From Bacteroidales bacterium (lineage in GTDB: Bacteria > Bacteroidota > Bacteroidia > Bacteroidales > Paludibacteraceae), in assembly GCA_900768725.1 (NCBI GenBank), contig CAAGDU010000017.1:1-13200 (forward strand): DNA of 13,200 bases, written 5' to 3'. Positions 5,665 through 13,200 of this stretch are shown one piece after another; position 1 is the stretch's first letter; each line of letters opens with the position of its first letter. The notes below the pieces were generated by a model. That model saw nothing but the letters and a program-made list of their open reading frames with translations. It made no database searches and was not told the origin of the DNA. Made by a program: the position numbers and the translations under genes.

Positions 5665-6917
5665 AGAATAGCGAAACTTTTTACCATAATCTGCCCAACG
5701 GAGTGCGCGTGGTTGTGCGCAGGACGGACTCGCCCGTGGTCTATGTGGGGGTGATGGTCGGCGCCGGAACCCGCGACGAGCAGCCTGCGGAGAACGGCAT
5801 GGCGCACTATATCGAGCACTGCGTTTTCAAAGGCACGGAGAAGCATACCGCGCGCCAGATTATCAACAGCATAGAGGGGATAGGCGGGGAGATAAACGCC
5901 TACACCACCAAGGAGGAGACCACATTCTACGCCGCGACGCTGCCCGAGCATACCACGCGCACCCTGCGCCTGCTGGCGGAGATGGTGTTGCGCCCCACTT
6001 TCCCGAAACACGAGACAGACAAGGAGTTGGGCGTCATCTTTGACGAGATAGAGAGTTACAACGACTCTCCGAGCGAACTCATCTACGATGATTTCGAGGG
6101 CATGCTCTTCGAGGGGCATCCGCTGGCGATGCCCATCCTCGGCACGAAGAAAACGCTTCGCAAGATTAGTGCATCGCCTGCGACCCCACAACAGTGGATG
6201 CGCCTACACTACCGCCCTGAACGGATGGTGGTCTTCTGCCAAGGCAGTATCGCCCCCGACACTTTCTTCCACCTCGCCGAGCGGGAGTTTGGGGAGGTGC
6301 TCGTTAGCAAAAATCCGCCGGCTCGAACTGCTTTAACCCTTATTAGACCCTTATTAGACCCTTTGCGACCCAAGCATATCGCCTACAAGCGCCACACCCA
6401 CCAAGTGCATGCCATGCTTGGCAATATCGCGTACCCCCTCGGGCATGAACTGCAACTGCCTTTCTACCTCCTTAATAATATAATAGGCGGAGGAAGCCTT
6501 AACTCGCGGCTCAACCTGCGCCTGCGCGAGTCGCGCGGGCTGGTCTATACCGTGGAGTCCACCTACACGCCTCTCTCCGACACGGGCTATTGGTGCACCT
6601 ATTTCGCCTGCGAGCCGGAGCATTTCGACGAATGTTTGCGGCTCTGCAACGAGGAATTGGACAAACTCTGCTCCCATCCGCTTAGCGAATCACAGATTCA
6701 AAAAGCGTTGCAGCAACTGCGCGGGCAGATGGCGATTGCATCGCTCAATCAGGAGAACAACGCTCTTGCCATGGCAAAGTCGATTTTGTACTTCGGACAC
6801 GCACCAACGTGGGAGGAAACTTATAAACAAATTGCATACTCAACCACCGCCCAACTACTCAAAGCGTCGCAAGAAATCCTTACAAATTGTCATTTGTCTA
6901 TTTTGACCTACGAATAG
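5658..6917 (+). CDS. M16 family zinc metallopeptidase
   Basis: This 419-residue peptidase of the pitrilysin/MPP family has no signal peptide, so it is predicted to be cytosolic. The inverted zinc motif HxxEH is intact as HYIEH at residues 50-54, and Glu130 in FDEIE lies 76 residues after His54, where the third ligand is expected. GGEINAYTTKEETTFYAATLPEH is the conserved family segment that follows. The C-terminal half contains LRLRESRGLVYTVES, corresponding to the substrate-binding Arg/Tyr region, so both halves of the clamp are present. The length fits bacterial processing-peptidase-like proteins (about 400-440). It probably degrades or processes peptides; the substrate is unknown. It diverges from tRNA-Leu with only 48 bases between, and its own promoter is not evident. 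An 11-base tandem repeat (6337-6358) lies inside the gene. Confidence 0.95.
   Translation: MQENSETFYHNLPNGVRVVVRRTDSPVVYVGVMVGAGTRDEQPAENGMAHYIEHCVFKGTEKHTARQIINSIEGIGGEINAYTTKEETTFYAATLPEHTTRTLRLLAEMVLRPTFPKHETDKELGVIFDEIESYNDSPSELIYDDFEGMLFEGHPLAMPILGTKKTLRKISASPATPQQWMRLHYRPERMVVFCQGSIAPDTFFHLAEREFGEVLVSKNPPARTALTLIRPLLDPLRPKHIAYKRHTHQVHAMLGNIAYPLGHELQLPFYLLNNIIGGGSLNSRLNLRLRESRGLVYTVESTYTPLSDTGYWCTYFACEPEHFDECLRLCNEELDKLCSHPLSESQIQKALQQLRGQMAIASLNQENNALAMAKSILYFGHAPTWEETYKQIAYSTTAQLLKASQEILTNCHLSILTYE
6337..6358 (+). repeat. 11-bp tandem repeat in the M16 gene
   Basis: CCCTTATTAGA is present twice in tandem (6337-6347, 6348-6358), followed by the related CCCTTTGCGA. It encodes a short Leu/Arg/Pro linker around TLIRPLLDPLRP. 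The unit is not a multiple of three, so gain or loss of one copy would shift the frame. Confidence 0.7.
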
Positions 6918-6926
6918 GCTGATTTT

Positions 6927-6979
6927 TATGTTTTACAACTTAAAAAATATCAATTTTGCATTAATAAATATGTTTTACA
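6927..6979. repeat. Pair of 11-bp direct repeats upstream of the susC promoter
   Basis: TATGTTTTACA occurs at 6927-6937 and 6969-6979, starts 42 bases (four helical turns) apart, in the AT-rich region 41 bases and more upstream of the -33 box. The placement fits activator-binding sites; this is inference. Confidence 0.45.
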
Positions 6980-7019
6980 GCACAAAAATGAAGCAAAATC
7001 GCATTTTTCTTGCCAAATA

Positions 7020-7051
7020 TTTGCACATATAAAAAAAAAGCCGTATCTTTG
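7020..7051 (+). promoter_or_regulatory. Bacteroidetes-type promoter of the SusC/SusD operon
   Basis: TTTG at 7020-7023 and TATCTTTG at 7044-7051 are exactly 20 bases apart, a full match to the Bacteroidetes -33/-7 consensus. Transcription should start near 7055-7060, leaving a leader of about 105 bases before the ATG at 7164. Confidence 0.88.
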
Positions 7052-7058
7052 CCCACCA

Positions 7059-7118
7059 ATTTGGGATACAAGTGAAATCCCAAATAGCAAATAGTCAGCA
7101 GTAGGGAGGAGATACTGC
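7059..7118 (+). promoter_or_regulatory. Structured 5' leader of susC-like mRNA (two hairpins)
   Basis: The first hairpin has a perfect 8-bp stem, 7059-7066 with 7078-7085, with an 11-base loop, and begins almost at the predicted transcription start. The second pairs 7098-7103 with 7113-7118 around a purine loop, GGGAGGAGA. No T run follows either, so they are not terminators. Likely roles are 5'-end stabilisation or a regulatory leader; this is inference. Confidence 0.5.
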
Positions 7119-7163
7119 AAAAAACGAGCAAATTAGATAACAAAACTTTTAATAAACAAACGG

Positions 7164-10100
7164 ATGAAAAAGTTCTTTACACTTATGGCGCTATGTATGC
7201 TCAGCATCGGGATGATGGCGGAGCAGCAGGTTAGCGGTGTGGTAGTAGATGAGAAGAACGAACCCATTATCGGTGCAAGTATCCAAGTGAAGGGTGGAAC
7301 CCAGGGTACGATTACCGATTACGATGGTGAGTTCTTCCTGACGGTACCCGATGATGCTACCGTGTTGGTAGTAAGTTATGTCGGAATGCAATCGCAAGAA
7401 GTAGCCGTCAAGCGCAACGTGCGCGTGGTGTTGCACGAGGCTACCGAGGTGATTCAAGAGGTGGTGGTAACCGGTTACGGAAGCGTAACGAAAGGTAGTT
7501 TTGCCGGCTCGGCACAAGCCGTTGATGCGGAAAATATAGAGAAGAAGAGCCCGACTGAGATTTCTAAAGCCTTGGCGGGTGAGGTCGCCGGTGTGCAAGT
7601 GGTCAATACCAGCGGACAGCCGGGTACCAACGCGACCATCCGTATCCGCGGTATCGGTTCCATAAATGCATCTACTGCGCCACTCTATATTGTGGACGGT
7701 GTAACGTATGAGGGTGATATCTCGTCCATTGACCCGGGTGATATTGCATCCACCACTATTTTGAAGGATGCTACGGCGACCTCGCTCTACGGTTCGCGCG
7801 GGGCCAACGGTGTGATTGTTATCACCACCAAGAAAGGTAATTCCGGCGATGAGGGGAAAATAGAGGTGGACGTGAAGTACGGTGCCAACATGCACTTGCT
7901 GCCTATGTACGATGTTATCTCTGACCCGCAAGAGTTCGTGGAGATGGCATGGCAGAGTATCTACAACTCGCTGCCCGCTAAATCGTACACCTCCGAAGCC
8001 AACCGCATCAAAGATGCAAACAATGCTCTTTTCAGCCGAAAAGGACTACCCGAAGTGTATAACCTATGGAATAAAAGCGGCAATGCACTGATTGACGGTT
8101 ATACCGGCAAGTTTTATGACGATGTGCAGTTGAAAGACTGCTACAAAAACATGAGTAGTTGGGAGGATAACCTATTCCGCGTAGGGCAAAAAGCCAATGC
8201 TACGGTCAAGATTTCCGGCGGTAACGAGAAAATCAGTTACTATACCAGTTATGGTTACCTCAAAGACGAGGGTTACTACATCGGTTCGGACTACGACCGT
8301 TTCACGGTGCGTGGTAATTTGGACTACAAGCCCAAGAAATGGCTGAAAGGCGGATTAAACATTGCCTACACGTATTCTAACCAAAATAACCCGGGACAGG
8401 GGGATAATATGAATAATGGTTTTGCTTACGTGAATGGTATTCCTCCTATCTATCCCGTGTTCCTTTATAATGAGGATGGTACCATCGCCACCGACCCTAA
8501 AACCGGCGATTATGCATACGACTACGGTATGAACGAAGGATATGGTCGTGGTTTTGGTTCGGGTATTAACCCCGCAGGTGCATTGCGTTATGACAAGCAG
8601 AACACGAAACAGCATCAAGTTTCTGCAGTCGGCGATTTGGAGTTTACTCTATACAAAGGGTTAAAATTAGAACTCACCGCAGGATTACAATACATAGGAG
8701 CTAATGTATCAGAACTGACCAACAAGTATTACGGCGATGCAGCCGGATTGGGACGTATTAGTAAGACACAATACAACATTCTGCTATTTGAAGCAAAAGA
8801 ATTGCTAAAATACAACAAAGATTTCGGAGATCATGTTATAGACGTAATGGCAGGTCACGAAACGGTGATGTATTCTGAATCGGGGATGTACGGAGGCATG
8901 TCTAAAATAGCAGATCCCAATAGTTTGGAGTTAAGCAATGCAATCCAGATGTCGAGCGTTGGTTCATATACGCGTTCAAGTGCTCTGGAAAGTTATTTGG
9001 CGCAAGCAAGTTATTGGTATAAAGACCGTTACGGTCTTACCGCCAATTATCGTGCTGACGGTTCCAGCAACTTTGCCAAAGGACATCGTTGGGGACATTT
9101 CGGCTCTGTCGGTGTGGCATGGAAATTCACAGAAGAAGACTTTATGGCATCGGTTACCGAATATCTCAACAATGGCAAGTTGCGCTTCAGTTGGGGTATG
9201 CTGGGCAACCAAGAAGTAGGTTCTGACAGGTATCACGATATGTGGTCTATAGAATATGTGGATGGTCAGGTCGGCTATGTTTGGAGTTCACCGGGTACAG
9301 AAAATATAACGTGGGAAACCAGTAGTCAATATGATTTGGGATTGGAGTTTTCTATCATGAAGTACTTAGATATTGAGTTAGATTATTTCTACAAAACCAC
9401 GTTCGATTGTTTAATGCGGCGCTTTAATGCTCCTTCTATGGGGTATTCCTATACATGGATTAATGGTGGCAAAATCTCTAACCAAGGTTTTGAGTTCCAA
9501 CTGAATGCACATGCCGTGGATACCCGAAACGTGAAGTTGGACATTCGCTGGAACGGCGGTTTCTATCGTAACAAAGTGTTGGAATTGCCCAAATATATCG
9601 GCGAAGAGGAAGACATGACCACCAATGGCGGTTATGCGGTAGGACACAGCATGTGTGAATATCACTTGACAGAGTATATGGGTGTTGATCCCGAAACCGG
9701 TGAAGCATTGTACAAAGCTTACTATGATGCCGCCAAAGGAAGTTTTGGCACCAATAACGCAATGTATATAACAGAAGAAGATGTAGCAAAAGGCAACGGC
9801 AACAACTACATCACTAATGTATATGACTACAAAATGAAAAACGAAAATGCAGATGTGCGTGATACTATTACCACTCGCTACGAATATTGTGGTTATGATT
9901 TTAACGGGAAATCGGCAGAAGCGGATTTGGAAGGCGGTTTTGGAATTGATTTGGAGGTATTCGGTGTATCATTGAGCGTCACCTGCGGCTATCGTATCGG
10001 CGGTTATGGTGTGGACTATACCTATATGCAGTTGATGGGCAACGAGAAGGTAGGTAACTACAACTGGCACGTGGATATGCGCAATGCATGGACGGAAACC

Positions 10101-10409
10101 AATACCAATACGGATATTCCCCGCCTAAGTAACAATGCCGATCTCTACACCAACTCTTCTTCCACCCGTTTCTTGACCTCTAACTCTTACCTCAGCTTGA
10201 ACAACATTCGCTTGGGCTATACGTTCCCGAAAAAACTGATGGACAAAGCGAGAATCAAGAAATTGGAGATTTACGTACAGGGAGACAACCTTGCAATCGC
10301 TACCGCGCGCAAGGGCTATAACCCGATAGTTAGTTTGACGGGTGCTTCCGATAGTTACCAATACACGCCGTTGTCCACCATAATGGGCGGTATCAAAATC
10401 ATCTTCTAA
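7164..10409 (+). CDS. SusC/RagA family TonB-linked outer-membrane protein
   Basis: This 1,081-residue TonB-dependent transporter imports oligosaccharides or peptides across the outer membrane together with its SusD partner. In order it has a signal peptide (MKKFFTLMALCMLSIGMMA, cleavage before EQQ), an N-terminal carboxypeptidase-regulatory-like Ig domain (about residues 22-95, with GVVVDEKNEPIIGASIQVKGGTQGTITDYDGEF), a TonB-box-like EVVVTGYGS, the plug domain (about 110-225, RIRGIGSINASTAPLYIVDGV and SLYGSRGANGVIVITTKKG) and a C-terminal 22-strand barrel ending in the aromatic IKIIF. There is no STN domain, so signalling to an anti-sigma factor is unlikely. It is the first gene of an operon from the promoter at 7020-7051. 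The middle of the gene is clearly more AT-rich than the plug region. The substrate cannot be read from the sequence. Confidence 0.97.
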   Translation: MKKFFTLMALCMLSIGMMAEQQVSGVVVDEKNEPIIGASIQVKGGTQGTITDYDGEFFLTVPDDATVLVVSYVGMQSQEVAVKRNVRVVLHEATEVIQEVVVTGYGSVTKGSFAGSAQAVDAENIEKKSPTEISKALAGEVAGVQVVNTSGQPGTNATIRIRGIGSINASTAPLYIVDGVTYEGDISSIDPGDIASTTILKDATATSLYGSRGANGVIVITTKKGNSGDEGKIEVDVKYGANMHLLPMYDVISDPQEFVEMAWQSIYNSLPAKSYTSEANRIKDANNALFSRKGLPEVYNLWNKSGNALIDGYTGKFYDDVQLKDCYKNMSSWEDNLFRVGQKANATVKISGGNEKISYYTSYGYLKDEGYYIGSDYDRFTVRGNLDYKPKKWLKGGLNIAYTYSNQNNPGQGDNMNNGFAYVNGIPPIYPVFLYNEDGTIATDPKTGDYAYDYGMNEGYGRGFGSGINPAGALRYDKQNTKQHQVSAVGDLEFTLYKGLKLELTAGLQYIGANVSELTNKYYGDAAGLGRISKTQYNILLFEAKELLKYNKDFGDHVIDVMAGHETVMYSESGMYGGMSKIADPNSLELSNAIQMSSVGSYTRSSALESYLAQASYWYKDRYGLTANYRADGSSNFAKGHRWGHFGSVGVAWKFTEEDFMASVTEYLNNGKLRFSWGMLGNQEVGSDRYHDMWSIEYVDGQVGYVWSSPGTENITWETSSQYDLGLEFSIMKYLDIELDYFYKTTFDCLMRRFNAPSMGYSYTWINGGKISNQGFEFQLNAHAVDTRNVKLDIRWNGGFYRNKVLELPKYIGEEEDMTTNGGYAVGHSMCEYHLTEYMGVDPETGEALYKAYYDAAKGSFGTNNAMYITEEDVAKGNGNNYITNVYDYKMKNENADVRDTITTRYEYCGYDFNGKSAEADLEGGFGIDLEVFGVSLSVTCGYRIGGYGVDYTYMQLMGNEKVGNYNWHVDMRNAWTETNTNTDIPRLSNNADLYTNSSSTRFLTSNSYLSLNNIRLGYTFPKKLMDKARIKKLEIYVQGDNLAIATARKGYNPIVSLTGASDSYQYTPLSTIMGGIKIIF

Positions 10410-10420
10410 AACCTAAAAAT

Positions 10421-10425
10421 AGGAG
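10421..10425 (+). promoter_or_regulatory. Shine-Dalgarno-like AGGAG before susD
   Basis: AGGAG lies 9 bases before the SusD-family ATG. Such a site is unusual in this window, where the other starts lack one, and it supports the start at 10435. Confidence 0.5.
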
Positions 10426-10434
10426 ACAAGCATT

Positions 10435-12066
10435 ATGAAAAAGAGTATTGTATTTTTTGCAGCAACTCTGCTGGGGCTAGCTTCTTGCAGCGATAGTTTT
10501 ATGGACCGTCAGTACGAAGGCGGTATACTCAGTCAGGAGAAATATGATCAACTGAGTTCCGAGAAATTGGAAGGTACACTGATGGGATGTTATGCCATGA
10601 TTTATACTATGAATGGTGATGCCCATGATGAATTCGGACAACGCAGTATTGACCTTTGGGGCGATATCCTGAGCGGCGATATTGCTGTTACCAACAAGAC
10701 TTATGGTTGGTTGTATGTTGACGAGCAAATGGTCACTAGAACCTATCGAACGGGGACCATTTGGGCATTCTACTACAATATGATTCATAACATCAATGTG
10801 GTGATTAATAGTATCGAAAGCAGTAGCCAAATCAGCAGTATCGTTGCACAACATGGATATCCCGCAGATACTACCACCTACGAATATACCGCAGAGCAGA
10901 CCAATTATGCCCTCTATTTGGCACAAGCCAAAGCCCTTCGCGGGTACTGCTATGCCAACTTGGCACGCTGGTACACCCCTATCTTTACGATTGCCGGCTA
11001 CACGATGGACAACTACAAATGTGTCCCCGTCTATACGGAGGAGAACATGACCCAAGCGCAGGGGCTCTCCACCAGTGGCGAGGTATATAATCGAGTATTT
11101 GACGATTTAGGCACTGCGGTTACGCTCTTTGAAACATTCGGCGCACGGTATGAGGAATTGAATGAAGCCACCTATGCACGCAGCACAAAGTTGGCTATTG
11201 ACGTGAATGTGGCGCGCGGCTTGTTGGCTTACGCTTATCTGAATGCGGCTCCCTACTACACGAATGTAAACGATGACAAAGCGAAGACTTACTACCGCAA
11301 AGCACAGCAATATGCCCATGATGCTATTGAGAGCAACGCGTTCCGCATTATTCCCAACAGCATGCTCTACTCCACGGGTTTTAACGATGTGAGCGAAGCA
11401 AGCTGGATGTGGGGACAAAATGTGGTAACCGAGACGGCAGGCGGCTTGAAATCATGGTTCGGGCAGATGGATATCCACTCCTATTCCTACGCATGGGCAG
11501 GCGACACCAAGGTGATTGATGAGAACTTAAAGACACTGATTCCCGCATGGGACGGACGCTCTCGCTGGTTCAACGACGGCTCCCAAAAAGCAGCCTTCAA
11601 GGATTGTCCTGATGGAAAATTCTTTTCTGCGGTCAGCCCCAACTCCACCAAGGCAGAGGATATAGACCGAGAGTGGCTGAGCGATAACGTGTTTATGCGT
11701 ATTGAGAGCATGTATCTCATCGCTGCTGAAGCATGCTATTTTCTCGACTCGCTGGACGCTTCGAAGAACTACCTAACCGCCATTACCGACCAACGTCTTA
11801 ACGATGAGTATCCGTTGGCTGCATCCGACTACGAGGCATACAAGAGCACACTCACGGGTGATAAACTAATCAAGGAGATAGAACTAAACTGGCGCGTGGA
11901 GATGTGGGGCGAAGGCTACGGTTTGCAGACCTTCCGCCGACTGACCGGCACCAAAAAACGTGGCGGAAATCACGATGTAGGCGCGGGCTCGGAGGTGAAA
12001 GCATCCGATGCATCGTTCAATATGAATATCCCGAGTGCGGAGGGTATATACAACCCCGAAATCTAA
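10435..12066 (+). CDS. SusD/RagB family nutrient-binding lipoprotein
   Basis: This 543-residue surface lipoprotein forms the lid over the SusC-type channel and captures the substrate before import. The signal peptide ends in a good lipobox, LASC, with lipidated Cys18 followed by SDSFMD. The N-terminal SusD-like region (YEGGILSQEKYDQLSSEKLEGTLMGCYAMIYT) and the helical TPR-like stretches (YALYLAQAKALRGYCYANLARWYTP, KTYYRKAQQYAHDAIES) are typical. So is the C-terminal RagB/SusD domain, with MRIESMYLIAAEACYFL and EIELNWRVEMWGEGYGLQTFRRL. The length fits the family (about 500-600). It starts 25 bases after the SusC-family stop and is followed 42 bases later by another lipoprotein gene. The glycan or peptide it binds is unknown. 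Confidence 0.96.
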   Translation: MKKSIVFFAATLLGLASCSDSFMDRQYEGGILSQEKYDQLSSEKLEGTLMGCYAMIYTMNGDAHDEFGQRSIDLWGDILSGDIAVTNKTYGWLYVDEQMVTRTYRTGTIWAFYYNMIHNINVVINSIESSSQISSIVAQHGYPADTTTYEYTAEQTNYALYLAQAKALRGYCYANLARWYTPIFTIAGYTMDNYKCVPVYTEENMTQAQGLSTSGEVYNRVFDDLGTAVTLFETFGARYEELNEATYARSTKLAIDVNVARGLLAYAYLNAAPYYTNVNDDKAKTYYRKAQQYAHDAIESNAFRIIPNSMLYSTGFNDVSEASWMWGQNVVTETAGGLKSWFGQMDIHSYSYAWAGDTKVIDENLKTLIPAWDGRSRWFNDGSQKAAFKDCPDGKFFSAVSPNSTKAEDIDREWLSDNVFMRIESMYLIAAEACYFLDSLDASKNYLTAITDQRLNDEYPLAASDYEAYKSTLTGDKLIKEIELNWRVEMWGEGYGLQTFRRLTGTKKRGGNHDVGAGSEVKASDASFNMNIPSAEGIYNPEI

Positions 12067-12108
12067 CAGAAAGCAAACAAACATTATTAACCCAAATTTT
12101 TTTAAGTT

Positions 12109-13200
12109 ATGAAAAAGGTATTATTTATGGCAGCAGCCGTGTTGGGTTTGTCCCTCACGTTTATGGGCTGCAACCCGACCAACAATGGCGGGAACAATGG
12201 CGGCAACAATGGCGGCAATAGCGATGCTACCGTAACGGGTCTTACCGTGAGACCGGCAGAGTTGACCCTGTTGGTAAACGATGAGCCGGTTCGTCTGAGT
12301 TATGTAACAGAGCCGGAAGGCGTGAAAGTAAACTTGGTATGGACATCGTCTGATGAAACCGTAGCCACGGTATCTGAAGACGGTACGGTAACCCCTATGG
12401 GAACCGGTACGGCAAACATCACCGCTACGGTGAAAGACACCGAGGTGAAAGGCGTGTGCCAAGTGAAAGTAACCAGCCTTGAGGAGAACTTGGTATTCAC
12501 CGAGTGCTATTTGGGTTTGACCGCATTGGACGAGGCTAACACCTACACCTTTGAACATGGTACGTTGGGTACTATCAATGCTCACGTAGGTTTAGGTCGT
12601 GTACAACTCTTCACGGAGGGAATGTATTTTAATGCTTCCGGACAATTAGACGGTGCACAGCAAGGTGGTTGGATATATTTCAATACCCCCATTGCATTGG
12701 CATATGCAAATGAGAACCCCAACAACCCGAACATGGCACAGTTCCCCAACGGCGTTTCATTCTCGCTGGGAGACTACTACATCACTAATGCTCAGGGTAC
12801 CGCTACCAAGATTTACACCATGGTTAACTACGATGACGAAACCATCGAAGTTGAGTTGCCGGTTGATGCGAATGGTTCACCGTTGACTCACGTGGCTTAT
12901 CCTACCAAAGTGGACAACGACACATTTATGACCTATATGAATGCATGGTTGGCAAACTTCAATGAAGTAGGTGAGTTTACACAGGAGAACTACCAAGACT
13001 TTGCATACGCAGGTATATACGGTTTCGATGGTCCGACATTGAACTTGGTGCAGTATGTAGTGGATGAAGAGCAGAAAGGTGGCTACGAGTCTTATCCGGA
13101 TTGGTTGTGGAGCTATGTTCCCAACGCCATCATCACCGGCGGTGAGTTGTTTATCGGTGGTGACGCAGGCAGTAGCGAATTTATGGACTTGGTTGACTAC
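12109..13200 (+). CDS. Surface lipoprotein with Big_2 Ig-like domain, 3' end missing
   Basis: The frame is open from ATG 12109 to the right edge (364 codons) with no stop, so the gene is truncated by the window. The signal peptide ends at FMGC (Cys21), a weak lipobox because Phe occupies -3. A flexible Asn/Gly linker (residues 25-37) follows, then a bacterial Ig-like group 2 domain (about 40-123) with the hallmark VWTSSDETVATVSEDGTVTPMGTGTANITATV. The remaining ~240 residues are rich in aromatic and Asn/Gly residues, look beta-stranded and match no family I recognise. The third position in a SusC-SusD operon is where SusE/SusF or other surface glycan-binding proteins lie, so an accessory binding role is likely but inferred. 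The start is 42 bases after the SusD stop, without a Shine-Dalgarno sequence. Confidence 0.88.
   Translation, partial: MKKVLFMAAAVLGLSLTFMGCNPTNNGGNNGGNNGGNSDATVTGLTVRPAELTLLVNDEPVRLSYVTEPEGVKVNLVWTSSDETVATVSEDGTVTPMGTGTANITATVKDTEVKGVCQVKVTSLEENLVFTECYLGLTALDEANTYTFEHGTLGTINAHVGLGRVQLFTEGMYFNASGQLDGAQQGGWIYFNTPIALAYANENPNNPNMAQFPNGVSFSLGDYYITNAQGTATKIYTMVNYDDETIEVELPVDANGSPLTHVAYPTKVDNDTFMTYMNAWLANFNEVGEFTQENYQDFAYAGIYGFDGPTLNLVQYVVDEEQKGGYESYPDWLWSYVPNAIITGGELFIGGDAGSSEFMDLVDY
12181..12216 (+). repeat. Three 12-bp tandem units encoding the NNGG linker
   Basis: AACAATGGCGG(G/C) is repeated three times in phase (12181-12192, 12193-12204, 12205-12216), encoding NNGG x3 just after the lipidated cysteine. 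The unit length keeps the frame, so linker length could vary between strains. Confidence 0.85.

Noticed and set aside
6984..7008. Possible terminator of the M16 gene (AAAAATG/CATTTTT stem)
   Set aside because: The 7-bp stem is almost all A-T with an 11-base loop; it is too weak to call and may arise from AT richness.
7191..7931. 246-codon minus-strand open frame opposite the susC 5' region
   Set aside because: It mirrors codon bias of a well-supported SusC gene; it has no start signals and no recognisable domain.
10477..11055. 192-codon minus-strand open frame opposite susD
   Set aside because: It is antisense to a clear SusD gene with no domain or promoter of its own.
12121..12585. 154-codon minus-strand open frame
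   Set aside because: The plus strand carries a lipoprotein signal peptide and Big_2 domain in a frame open to the window edge, which explains the region better.

Overview
The window looks like chromosomal DNA from a member of the Bacteroidota, most likely order Bacteroidales. Three things support this: (1) a SusC/RagA TonB-dependent outer-membrane protein is followed directly by a SusD/RagB lipoprotein; (2) three promoters match the Bacteroidetes pattern of TTTG (or CTTG), then 20 bases, then TAnnTTTG; (3) most start codons lack a Shine-Dalgarno sequence. I cannot assign genus or species. By eye GC is mid-range, near 50%, with a distinctly AT-richer stretch inside the susC-like gene.

Layout. 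1-1216 is the 3' part of an RND multidrug-efflux-type inner-membrane transporter. It is followed, after an intergenic block of degenerate palindromic repeats (about 1219-1350), by a small P-II-like protein of the PG0541 transporter-associated type (1381-1674) and a strong terminator. 1836-3865 is a tight operon with its own promoter: an SPFH/prohibitin-like membrane protein, a MIP18/DUF59 Fe-S maturation factor and an LpxH-like UDP-2,3-diacylglucosamine pyrophosphatase. 4006-4794 is mazG, preceded by an AT-rich leader with helically phased CAAATATT repeats. 4795-4900, between mazG and a convergent lipoprotein gene (4901-5419, minus strand), holds a bidirectional terminator, a partial duplicate of its arm and a potential G-quadruplex. 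Upstream of the lipoprotein lie a 9-bp-period CTAG array, the tRNA-Leu(UAG) terminator and tRNA-Leu(UAG) on the minus strand. 5658-6917 encodes an M16 zinc peptidase that diverges from the tRNA. From 7020 a canonical promoter and a structured leader drive a SusC-SusD-lipoprotein operon that runs off the right edge. The last gene encodes a lipoprotein with a Big_2 Ig-like domain.

How the genes fit together. Most of the window concerns the cell envelope: efflux, lipid A synthesis, an SPFH scaffold, and a surface nutrient-uptake complex (SusC channel, SusD lid, accessory surface lipoprotein). The last is the core of a polysaccharide- or peptide-utilisation type locus, but no degradative enzyme or regulator is visible here, so the substrate is unknown.

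I see no mobile element, CRISPR array or clearly unprecedented protein system. The observations most worth following are non-coding: the palindromic repeat block at 1219-1350, the CTAG array at 5441-5471, the G-rich convergent intergenic region, the susC leader hairpins and the compositional mosaic inside susC.
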